Shown here: positions 8,082-14,781 of the stretch, one piece after another | Position numbering within the stretch: position 1 is the stretch's first letter | How the letters are laid out: each line of letters starts with the position of its first letter | Source of the DNA: Acidobacteriota bacterium | GTDB taxonomy: Bacteria > Acidobacteriota > Terriglobia > Terriglobales > SCQP01 | Direction of reading: 5' to 3' | Assembly (NCBI GenBank): GCA_027451805.1 | Contig: DAIDIF010000167.1 | Coordinates: 1 to 38,111, forward strand | Length of the DNA stretch: 38,111 nucleotides | Notes under the pieces: generated by a model | What the model was told of the DNA's origin: nothing | The model's input: only the letters and a program-made list of their open reading frames with translations | Database searches by the model: none | Made by a program: the position numbers and the translations under genes

Positions 8082-9197
8082 ATGTGGACCAAAGCAATGA
8101 TCGAAGCGCAGCTTATCGGACGCATCGAAGACACATTAGCCCTTGAACCGGAGCGCGTCGTCGAGGCATATCGTCGAACAGAGCGCGTTCTCGGGGTTCG
8201 TTGGATTCAAAAAACAGTGGGGCATGATCGCGGCATCCATCCGGTGATATCTGTGCTGGCCATAGGTCTTTCATTGCGTGCTGTCGAGGACCTTCAAAAT
8301 TGCGAGCTTCTGATTAAAAAACTGAAACGACAGCGAGATGACGATGCGATATCCGTCTTGCAGGCAGTTTACATTTTGCGTTTTCCTGATTTCCAGCCCT
8401 GTGAATTTGAATGGGAGCCGCCCGTAGGCACGAAAAAGGCGGACTTCCGGATTCGCCGGCCCGGCGAGGATTGGACAACGGTCGAAGTGTGTCGTCCGGA
8501 CAGTTCTCAGGCTTTGAAGGCTCTCGACAAAATGGCGGCGAATATCGGGGAGTCTCTGGCTGATGTCATCGGGCCCGGCACAGTGCATCTGTTCTTTCAG
8601 CGGGAGCCCGATGCCTCAGCAATTCAGGCCGTGATCGAATGGGCCCAATTGCGTCGTTCTCAAAGCTCGGGAGATGAAATACTGCCCGGTGACATCGGGG
8701 TTGCAAGCTTCCCAAAAACGCCTGCGGCCAATCTTACTTCGAGTCGACCAATAGGTTTCGACGCCGTGCCGATGGTGGGCGTAATTACGCTCAAGCCAGG
8801 AGCGAGCGGCGTTCCTGATCGCCAAGTGGGCATTTGGATTCCCTTTTCTGATCGAAGAGTGGATCGATTCATTAACGATAAGGCAAAGCAACTGCGCCCA
8901 TCTGAGGCCGGTTTATTGATGCTTCACACTGGTGGAATTGCCGGCGGCATTCCTTCGTGGTCGTTGACTATCAAGCGAAGGCTTCAATATTCGCCAACGG
9001 GGCCCGTGAGCGCTGTCTGTCTTTTTGGTCCGATGTCAGCTTCGGTCTTTGGGCGCTATCGGCCCGCGTTTGAGACTTCGCTCGTGATGAACGACGCCGC
9101 AAAATTCCCGTTGCCCGGTTCTCTTTGCCAATCAGTCGTTGCGGTTCGCGAGGATTTTGCGAAAACACTACATGTCGAACCCCCGGTGCCATCTTGA
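8082..9197 (+). CDS. Uncharacterised protein with a possible PD-(D/E)XK-like nuclease core
   Basis: 371 residues from the ATG at 8082, which has AAGGGG 11 bases upstream. An earlier in-frame ATG at 8016 would add 22 residues, but it falls in the tail of the preceding terminator. The N-terminal third is helical (IEAQLIGRIEDTLALEPERVVEAYRR). A central block reads FEWEPPVGTKKADFRIRRPG then WTTVEVCRP, with D121 and E135 spaced like the acidic pair of PD-(D/E)XK nucleases. The expected Lys after the Glu is Cys here, so it may be inactive or the resemblance may be chance. The C-terminal half is unfamiliar. Base composition is less GC-rich than neighbours, consistent with recent acquisition. It sits next to the integrase, where accessory or defence cargo often lies. 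Confidence 0.5.
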   Translation: MWTKAMIEAQLIGRIEDTLALEPERVVEAYRRTERVLGVRWIQKTVGHDRGIHPVISVLAIGLSLRAVEDLQNCELLIKKLKRQRDDDAISVLQAVYILRFPDFQPCEFEWEPPVGTKKADFRIRRPGEDWTTVEVCRPDSSQALKALDKMAANIGESLADVIGPGTVHLFFQREPDASAIQAVIEWAQLRRSQSSGDEILPGDIGVASFPKTPAANLTSSRPIGFDAVPMVGVITLKPGASGVPDRQVGIWIPFSDRRVDRFINDKAKQLRPSEAGLLMLHTGGIAGGIPSWSLTIKRRLQYSPTGPVSAVCLFGPMSASVFGRYRPAFETSLVMNDAAKFPLPGSLCQSVVAVREDFAKTLHVEPPVPS

Positions 9198-9230
9198 GGA
9201 GATAGTGGTCGGTCGGGGGAGGAAACGGTG

Positions 9231-10265
9231 TTACGCCCACGTCTGCCGAACCGCTGCCTCAAGGTTCCGCTGTAATGAGGGCACCCACGGTGCGTAGGAC
9301 TTCTGCGTCGTCCTGACGTTCGTGTGTCCAAGGAGGATCGAGACGGTCTCCAGCGGGACGTTCTTTTCCAGGAGGCGGACGGCGAAGCTGTCCCGCCACC
9401 GGTGCGGGTGTGCGTGCGCCACGTTTGCCTTCTTCGCAGCCTTGAGGAGCTTCACGCGGTAATATTCGGCGATGCTCGCGGGCCTTTCGCTTGCCACCCT
9501 GAAGTACATGCCGGCAAACGGCGCCAGCTTCTTCAAATCCCGCAACAGGTCTGGCGGCAGGGGAACGCGCACCGGAACGCCGGTCTTCTGCTGATAAAGG
9601 AACAGTGCCCCGTTTTCGATGCGATCAGGGCCGAGCCTCGCCGCGTCGATGATGCGGAGGCCCGAGTGCAGGAGCACCCGAAAGAAGACACCGGATCGAA
9701 AGTCGGCGGCCTTGATGATCGCCGCGGTTTCTTTTTCGGTGAAGGGAAGCGTCGGGCTCGGCTTGACCACCGGGGGCTTGAGGTGTGCGACGGGGCTGCG
9801 GTCGATCCATCCGTTTGCAAGGAAGAAGGAGAATACGGTCTTCATCCGCTCCAATTCCTTCGCCGAGCTGATCGCCGCGAGCTTCCAGCGGGAGCGGAAC
9901 TCGACTGCGTGCGCGTGGGTGAAGTCGTTGAGTGGCCGCTTGCCCCAATAGGCCTCGATGCGGGAGCGGAGCCGCTCGTACTTGACCATTGAAGCGGGGG
10001 AGAGATTGCGCGCCTGGCAATCCGCGATAAATCGACCGAAGGCGTCGGGAAGCGTGATGTTCTCCCGCATTTCACGTGGCGCCGCCCCCTCCTCAAGTTC
10101 GCGTTTCATGGATTCGGCCCGTTCCCACGAGGAGGTTTTTAGGGCGTGGCGTCGCTTACGACCGCCGATGGTTCCCTGACACCACATCTGGCACCGGCAT
10201 TTGCGGTAGTACCGGTTCGCGTGGTGCGGACAGCTCGCTGCGTGGCGGCGGTAGAGGGTGAGCAC
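9231..10265 (-). CDS. Tyrosine recombinase (integrase) of the element
   Basis: 344 residues from the GTG at 10263-10265. The open frame continues upstream but there it reads through the tRNA-Leu gene, so that extension is not real. The N-terminus has a Cys/His cluster (LYRRHAASCPHH, then RKCRCQMWC), a zinc-finger-like module seen in many acidobacterial integrases. A core-binding helical domain follows at about 70-165. The catalytic domain has all expected residues: R204 (SGLRI), K227 (QQKTGV), H288 and R291 (HRWRD), H314 (LLGHTN) and Y324 (KSYAPW). It is intact and should be active. The gene faces away from the tRNA 3' end, with 75 bases between its start and the tRNA, the usual arrangement for tRNA-targeting integrases. 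Confidence 0.92.
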   Translation of the reverse strand: MLTLYRRHAASCPHHANRYYRKCRCQMWCQGTIGGRKRRHALKTSSWERAESMKRELEEGAAPREMRENITLPDAFGRFIADCQARNLSPASMVKYERLRSRIEAYWGKRPLNDFTHAHAVEFRSRWKLAAISSAKELERMKTVFSFFLANGWIDRSPVAHLKPPVVKPSPTLPFTEKETAAIIKAADFRSGVFFRVLLHSGLRIIDAARLGPDRIENGALFLYQQKTGVPVRVPLPPDLLRDLKKLAPFAGMYFRVASERPASIAEYYRVKLLKAAKKANVAHAHPHRWRDSFAVRLLEKNVPLETVSILLGHTNVRTTQKSYAPWVPSLQRNLEAAVRQTWA

Positions 10266-10340
10266 GGCTGTACGATGGTACAAAAAGCGGTACAGCCAGC
10301 GCAACTCGCTGTTAAACGATTGAAAATAAGCAGGATAATA

Positions 10341-10428
10341 TGGTGCTGGAGGGGGGAATCGAACCCCCAAGGGGACAAGCCCCGGCAGATTTTGAGTCTG
10401 CTGCGTCTGCCAGTTCCGCCACTCCAGC
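10341..10428 (-). tRNA. tRNA-Leu (anticodon CAA), attachment site of the element
   Basis: An 88-base tRNA with encoded CCA. The acceptor stem GCTGGAG pairs fully with CTCCAGC. The anticodon stem GCAGA/TCTGC closes a CTCAAAA loop with CAA at 10392-10394. The long variable arm (GGGG, CTTGT, CCCC) is class II, as expected for Leu. The T arm is GGGGG, TTCGATT, CCCCC. It lies on the minus strand with its 3' end facing the integrase. Its 3' part is therefore most likely the attachment-site core kept intact by integration. Confidence 0.97.
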
Positions 10429-10564
10429 GTGCCGCGCCCACGGCTTGCGCGCGGCCCATTCATTTTGGCATGGTCCGCCAGCCGGCGCCAGCGCCCGGGC
10501 CGGCCGGCGGGGACCCGGTCACAGACAATTGAACTTGCGCTGTGCATCGTAGGAGATGGATCCC

Positions 10565-11203
10565 ATGCGGTTTGCGGATCGGAGCGACGCCGGGCGGCGG
10601 CTGGCGGAGGCGCTGGCGGGGTATGCGGGCGAAGCGTGCGTGGTCTACGGGCTGCCGCGCGGGGGCGTGGTGACGGCCGTGGAAGTGGCGCGGCGGCTGC
10701 GGGCGCCGCTGGATCTTTTGATCACGCGCAAGATCGGGCATCCCTTGGTGCCGGAGTACGCGGTGGCGGCGGTGGCGGGCTCGGGCGACGTGGTGCGGAA
10801 CGAGGCGGAAGTGGCCAAGCTTGACCCGGAGTGGTTCCGGCAGGAGGTGAAGCGGCAGCGAGCGGAGGCGGAGCGGCGGCGGGAGCGGTACCTGGGCGGG
10901 CGGCCGGTGCCGGACGCCGAAGGCAAGACGGCGATACTGGTGGACGACGGGTTGGCCACCGGGCTGACCATGAAGGCGGCGATCCTCGAGGCCAAACGGC
11001 GGCGGCCGCGGTGGACCGTGGTGGCGGTGCCGGTGGCGCCGCGGGACACGGTGGCGGCACTCGCCACGCTGGTGGACGAGGTGGTGTGCCTGCACGCGCC
11101 GGAAGACTTCGAGGCGATCGGGCAGTTCTACGACCGCTTCGAGCAGGTCAGCGACGGGGAAGTGCTGGCGCTGCTGCGCGCGGCGGCGCCGGACGGGCCA
11201 TGA
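10565..11203 (+). CDS. Predicted phosphoribosyltransferase (COG1926 type)
   Basis: 212 residues from the ATG at 10565, with AGGAG nine bases upstream. An in-frame ATG at 10556 is directly against that site and is less likely. The protein has the type I phosphoribosyltransferase fold. VVYGLPRGGVVTAVEVARRL is the N-terminal hood. ITRKIGHPLVPEYAVAAVA is characteristic of this family. The PRPP loop AILVDDGLATGLTM is at about 123-136. The base or substrate it acts on is not known. It is first in a tight five-gene operon, with its stop overlapping the next start (ATGA) that encodes the PRPP-making enzyme, so it plausibly uses PRPP made next door. Confidence 0.85.
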   Translation: MRFADRSDAGRRLAEALAGYAGEACVVYGLPRGGVVTAVEVARRLRAPLDLLITRKIGHPLVPEYAVAAVAGSGDVVRNEAEVAKLDPEWFRQEVKRQRAEAERRRERYLGGRPVPDAEGKTAILVDDGLATGLTMKAAILEAKRRRPRWTVVAVPVAPRDTVAALATLVDEVVCLHAPEDFEAIGQFYDRFEQVSDGEVLALLRAAAPDGP

Positions 11204-12102
11204 GGCTGTTGAGCGCCCCAGGGTTCGAGCCGCTGGCGGCGGAGCTGTTGCAGGGGAAGGGCCTGCGCGCGGGCGCGTACACGCTGGGGCGGCATCCCAA
11301 TCGGGAGATGCACGTGAAGCTGGCGGGCGGCGTCGCCGGCGAGCGGTGCGTGGTGCTGGGCACGATCGCGCCGCCGGAGGCGAACTTGGCGCTGGTCACG
11401 CTGCTGGCGCACACGCTGCGGCGGGCGGGGGCGCGGCAGGTGACGGCGCTGCTGCCCTATTTGGGCTACGCCCGGCAGGACAAGGCGCCGGCGGAGGAGA
11501 GCCTGGGGATGGCCTGGGTGGGCGGGCTGCTGCGGGCGGCGGGCGTGGACGACGTGGTGACGGTGGATGTGCACAGCCCGCGCGATGGCGAGTTGCTGGG
11601 GTTGCCGCTGGTCTCGCTCTCGCCCGCGGACCTATTCGCCGCGGCGATCCGGGCGCGCGGGCTGGAGACGGCGACGCTGGTGGCGCCCGACCAGGGAGCG
11701 GTGGCGCGGTGCGCGGCGGTGCGCGATCGGCTGGGGACGCAGGCGGCGGTGATCAGCTTCGTGAAGGAGCGCAGCGCGGGCGGCGTGCGGCTGGGGGAGC
11801 CGTCGGGCGCGGTGGGCGAGCGCGCGCTGCTGGTGGACGACATCCTGGACACGGGGGCGACCTTGGTGCTGGCGGCGCGGGCGCTGGTGCGGCAGGGCGT
11901 GCGCGAGATCCACGTGATGGTGACCCACGGCGGCTTCAGCGGGCGCCGCTGGCGGGCGCTGCTGCGGCCGCCGGTGCGGTCGCTGACCACGGCCGACACC
12001 CTGCCGGCGCGGGCGGGACTGGAGGGCGCCCTGACGCGGCTGCCGGCGGCGCCCTTGCTGCGGTCTTACTTGGAGGCGGAGCATGCGGGCGGACGCGGTT
12101 GA
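11200..12102 (+). CDS. prs: Ribose-phosphate pyrophosphokinase (diverged)
   Basis: A 300-residue protein, close to usual Prs length. It should make PRPP from ribose 5-phosphate and ATP. Seen are: LGRHPNREMHVKL for the N-terminal ribose-phosphate region; LLPYLGYARQDK, the ATP-binding segment; VVTVDVHSPRD, matching the 'DLHxxQ' segment; VAPDQGAVARC, matching 'SPDxGGxxR'; FVKERS for the flexible catalytic loop; and the PRPP loop LLVDDILDTGAT (about 210-221). Several motifs differ from textbook Prs (DVHSP and PDQGA), so this looks like a second, specialised lineage rather than the housekeeping enzyme. It overlaps the upstream stop by ATGA and the downstream gene by 20 bases. Confidence 0.82.
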   Translation: MRLLSAPGFEPLAAELLQGKGLRAGAYTLGRHPNREMHVKLAGGVAGERCVVLGTIAPPEANLALVTLLAHTLRRAGARQVTALLPYLGYARQDKAPAEESLGMAWVGGLLRAAGVDDVVTVDVHSPRDGELLGLPLVSLSPADLFAAAIRARGLETATLVAPDQGAVARCAAVRDRLGTQAAVISFVKERSAGGVRLGEPSGAVGERALLVDDILDTGATLVLAARALVRQGVREIHVMVTHGGFSGRRWRALLRPPVRSLTTADTLPARAGLEGALTRLPAAPLLRSYLEAEHAGGRG

Positions 12103-12733
12103 GGAGGTGCGCATTGGCGCCGGGCGGGTGGAGTTGGCGGGGCGGCTGCGGCTGGCGGAGGGGGCGCGGGGCGTGGTGCTGTTCGCGCACGGCAGCGGCA
12201 GCAGCCGGCTCAGCGCGCGCAACAACGCCGTGGCGCAAGTGCTGCAGGCGGCGGGGCTGGCCTCGCTGCTGATGGACCTGCTGACCGCGGCGGAGGACCG
12301 GGAGGTCGAGCAGCGGTTCGCCATCGGGCTGCTGACCGCGCGGCTGGGGTTGGGGGCGGATTGGCTGGGCCGGGACGCGCGCACGCGCGCGCTGGGGTTG
12401 GGGCTGTTCGGGGCCAGCACCGGAGCGGCGGCGGCGCTGGACCTGGCGGTGCGGCTCGGGGCGCGGGTGCGGGCGGTGGTCGCGCGCGGCGGGCGCCCGG
12501 ACTTGGCCGGCGAAGATGTGGCGCTGGTGCAGGCGCCGACGCTGCTGCTGGTGGGCGGGGAGGATACCGAGGTGCTGGCGCTGAACCGGCGCGTCTACCG
12601 CCAGCTGCGGGCGGAAAAGGAGCTGGCGGTGATTGCCGGCGCGACTCACTTGTTCGAGGAGCCGGGGGCGCTGGAGGAGGTGGCGCGCCGGGCGGCGGCG
12701 TGGTTTGCGCGCCACCTGCCCGAGGCGGGCTGA
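12083..12733 (+). CDS. Dienelactone-hydrolase-like alpha/beta hydrolase
   Basis: A 216-residue protein with a compact alpha/beta-hydrolase layout. VVLFAHGSGSSRLSARN carries the oxyanion turn. GLFGASTGAAAAL holds the nucleophile Ser in a GxSxG elbow. LLLVGGEDTEV carries the acid and ATHLFEEPGALE the catalytic His. It starts inside the end of the prs gene (20-base overlap, different frame), so translation is coupled. Homologues are often encoded beside phosphoribosyltransferases of the type found two genes upstream. The substrate is unknown. Confidence 0.82.
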   Translation: MRADAVEEVRIGAGRVELAGRLRLAEGARGVVLFAHGSGSSRLSARNNAVAQVLQAAGLASLLMDLLTAAEDREVEQRFAIGLLTARLGLGADWLGRDARTRALGLGLFGASTGAAAALDLAVRLGARVRAVVARGGRPDLAGEDVALVQAPTLLLVGGEDTEVLALNRRVYRQLRAEKELAVIAGATHLFEEPGALEEVARRAAAWFARHLPEAG

Positions 12734-12739
12734 ACTGCG

Positions 12740-13141
12740 ATGCCCTACCGGCGGCTGGAACACACCTCCGATCTCCGCCTGCGGGTGACCGGCGCCACCC
12801 GCGAGGCGCTGTTCCGCGACGCGCTGCGCGGCCTGGCGGCGGCGATGCGCCCGCGGCAGGCGCGGGCTGCGGTGACGCGGGAGCTGGCGCTGGAGGCCGC
12901 CGACGCCACCGCGCTGCTGGTGGATTTCTTGAGCGAGGCGCTGGCGTTGATGCAGGCGCGGCGCGAGAGCTACCGCGACGTGCGTTTCACGGCCTTGACG
13001 GAGCGGCGGCTGGTGGCGACGCTGCGCGGCGCCGCGGTGGAGGGCTTCGACGCGGACGTCAAGGCGGTGACCTACCACGAGGCCGAGGTCGCCGCCGGCG
13101 CGGGCGGCGGATGGCAAACCCATCTGGTGTTGGACCTATGA
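12740..13141 (+). CDS. Archease (RtcB activator)
   Basis: A 133-residue protein of the archease family, which speeds guanylylation and turnover of the tRNA/RNA ligase RtcB. Typical signatures are present: YRRLEHTSDLRLRVTG at the N-terminus with the metal-binding Asp, ATALLVDFLSEALALM in the middle, and DADVKAVTYHE near the end. The last residues, THLVLDL, match the usual 'VVLDI' ending. It lies six bases after the hydrolase gene, and its stop overlaps the RtcB start (ATGA), so partner proteins are made from coupled frames. Confidence 0.93.
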   Translation: MPYRRLEHTSDLRLRVTGATREALFRDALRGLAAAMRPRQARAAVTRELALEAADATALLVDFLSEALALMQARRESYRDVRFTALTERRLVATLRGAAVEGFDADVKAVTYHEAEVAAGAGGGWQTHLVLDL

Positions 13142-14550
13142 ACGAGCCGCCGCGCTGGCCGTTGCACGCGATCACGCCGCTGCTGTGGGAGATCCCTCCC
13201 AGCGCGCGCGCCGACATGCGCGCGCCGGCGCGGGTCTACGCCACGGCGGCGCTACTGGAGGAGATCCGCAGGGACCGCTCGCTGGAGCAGTTGGTGAACG
13301 TGGCCACGCTGCCCGGCATCGTGGGCTGGGCGCTGGCGATGCCCGACGCGCACGAAGGGTACGGGTTTCCGGTGGGCGGCGTCGCCGCCTTCGACCTGGA
13401 GGCGGGGGTGATCTCGCCCGGCGGCATCGGCTACGACATCAATTGCGGGGTGCGGCTGCTGCGCTCCACCCTGACGCGGGCGGGGGTGGCCGCGGCGGCG
13501 CCCAACCTGGGGCGGACGCTGTTCGCGGCGGTGCCGTCGGGCGTGGGGCGATCGGGGATGCTCCAGCTCACCGGGCGGGAGTTGGATGCGGTGCTCGAGG
13601 GCGGGGCGCAGCGCATGCGGGAGCTGGGCTACGCCAGCGAGCGCGATTTGGCGCACACCGAATCGGCGGGCCGCCTGGAGGGCGCCGATCCGGCGCGGGT
13701 GTCGGCCCACGCGCGGGCGCGGGGCGAGGACCAGTTGGGCACCATGGGAGCGGGCAATCACTTCGTCGAGGTGGGGTACGTGGAGCAGGTGTTCGATGCC
13801 GCGGCGGCGGAGCGGATGGGGCTCGCGGCGGAGCAGGCGACGGTGTTGATCCATACCGGCTCGCGCGGGCTGGGGCATCAGGTGGCGACCGATTTCATCC
13901 GGCGGATGAACCAGGCCATGGCGGGTTATGGGATCACGCTGCCCGACCGCGAGCTCGCCTGCGCGCCGTTCGCGAGCGCCGACGGCCAGGCCTACGTCGC
14001 AGCGATGGCGGCGGCGGCGAACTTTGCCTGGGCCAACCGCCAGATGATCACCTTCGAGGTGCGGCAGGCGTTTGCGCGCGTCTTTGGGCCGCGGGAGGCG
14101 GAGTTGGAGCTGGTGTACGACGTGGCGCACAACATCGCCAAGGTGGAGGAGTACACCGTGGGCGGCGAGCGGCGGCGGGTGGTGGTGCACCGCAAGGGGG
14201 CGACGCGGGCGTTTCCCGGCGACCCGGTGCTGATCCCGGGGAGTATGGGCACGGCGTCGTACGTGCTCGAGGGCGCGCCCGGCGCGCTGGCGGCGAGTTT
14301 CGGCTCCAGCTGCCACGGCGCGGGACGGCGGATGTCGCGCACCCGGGCGCGGCGCGAGGCGTCGGCGGCGGCGCTGCGGACCGAACTGGCGGCGCTGGGC
14401 ATCACGGTCAATGCCGGCTCGCGGCGCGGGCTGACCGAGGAGGCGCCGCTGGCCTATAAGGACGTGGACGAGGTGGTGAACGTCATCCACGCGGCCGGGC
14501 TGGCGCGCAAGGTGGCGCGGCTGCGGCCGCTGGTGGTGGTCAAAGGCTGA
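13138..14550 (+). CDS. rtcB: RNA-splicing ligase RtcB
   Basis: A 470-residue, full-length RtcB, the GTP-dependent ligase that joins 2',3'-cyclic-phosphate or 3'-phosphate RNA ends to 5'-OH ends. Manganese and guanylate ligands are visible: D70 in MPDAHEGYG, C103 in GYDINCGVR, H208 in GAGNHFVEV, H239 in LIHTGSRGLG and H331 in AHNIAK. The guanylated histidine is H393 in SSCHGAGRRMSR. The start is fixed by the ATGA overlap with the archease gene. It is last in the five-gene operon. Its bacterial role is usually RNA repair or tRNA ligation after damage. Confidence 0.95.
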   Translation: MNEPPRWPLHAITPLLWEIPPSARADMRAPARVYATAALLEEIRRDRSLEQLVNVATLPGIVGWALAMPDAHEGYGFPVGGVAAFDLEAGVISPGGIGYDINCGVRLLRSTLTRAGVAAAAPNLGRTLFAAVPSGVGRSGMLQLTGRELDAVLEGGAQRMRELGYASERDLAHTESAGRLEGADPARVSAHARARGEDQLGTMGAGNHFVEVGYVEQVFDAAAAERMGLAAEQATVLIHTGSRGLGHQVATDFIRRMNQAMAGYGITLPDRELACAPFASADGQAYVAAMAAAANFAWANRQMITFEVRQAFARVFGPREAELELVYDVAHNIAKVEEYTVGGERRRVVVHRKGATRAFPGDPVLIPGSMGTASYVLEGAPGALAASFGSSCHGAGRRMSRTRARREASAAALRTELAALGITVNAGSRRGLTEEAPLAYKDVDEVVNVIHAAGLARKVARLRPLVVVKG

Positions 14551-14580
14551 GCGCCCGCGGGCGGCGTCGGCCATGGGCGG

Positions 14581-14776
14581 GCAGGATAGCCCAGAGTTGA
14601 ACGCCCGAGAGCGTGGGCGCGGCCAGACATACATTCCGGCGGCGCGGTTCGTGCATCGGAGCGGGGATGGACCTGTATGTGCTCGGGGGCATACAAAGGG
14701 CGGAGCGCGCCGACGCGGAGCAGGACTGGCGGTTGTTTGAGCGGGCCGTGGTGGGGCGGGTGCGGCCGGAGGCGGG
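14581..14776 (+). repeat. Copy 1 of a 196-bp duplicated block
   Basis: It aligns without any gap to 24659-24854. The first 25 bases (GCAGGATAGCCCA and on) and the last 140 are nearly identical, while a stretch of about 30 bases at 14606-14635 is scrambled. In copy 2 the block is the divergent upstream region plus the first 37 codons of a real gene. Here it ends abruptly six bases before the stop of the AsmA gene. Confidence 0.85.
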
Positions 14777-14777
14777 G
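14667..14777 (+). pseudogene. Truncated 5' fragment of the beta-propeller-like gene at 24745
   Basis: The 37 codons from the ATG (MDLYVLGGIQ to RPEAG) match the start of the gene at 24745 exactly at protein level. The two base differences, a Leu codon and a Gly codon, are both silent. After codon 37 homology stops and the frame runs antisense into the AsmA gene. It is a relic of a duplicated or moved gene, or a retained conserved element. A 5' GGAG precedes the ATG, so a short peptide could still be made. Confidence 0.75.
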
Positions 14778-14781
14778 GCGA

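Larger units (their letters stand above)
1..10340. mobile_element. Right-hand part of an integrative element inserted at tRNA-Leu(CAA)
   Basis: The element abuts the 3' end of a tRNA-Leu gene, the classic target of tyrosine integrases, and a full-length tyrosine recombinase lies directly beside that end. Everything to the left is accessory in character: a phage/plasmid-type helicase-primase, a giant repeat protein, an XRE regulator, a HipA-like kinase, DUF932 and a nuclease-like protein. The chromosomal operon resumes right after the tRNA. The left boundary and second attachment site are outside the window, so total size and type (ICE, IME, phage satellite) cannot be told. No conjugation or capsid gene is visible. 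Confidence 0.75.

Noticed and set aside
10266-10547. Extension of the integrase frame upstream to 10547
   Set aside because: That stretch is a reading of the tRNA-Leu gene (it gives the familiar LEWRNWQTQQTQ-type false peptide). The family's N-terminus fits the GTG at 10265.
14581-14776. Insertion sequence or MITE
   Set aside because: No terminal inverted repeats or target duplications are visible, and the other copy is a gene's own upstream region and 5' end.
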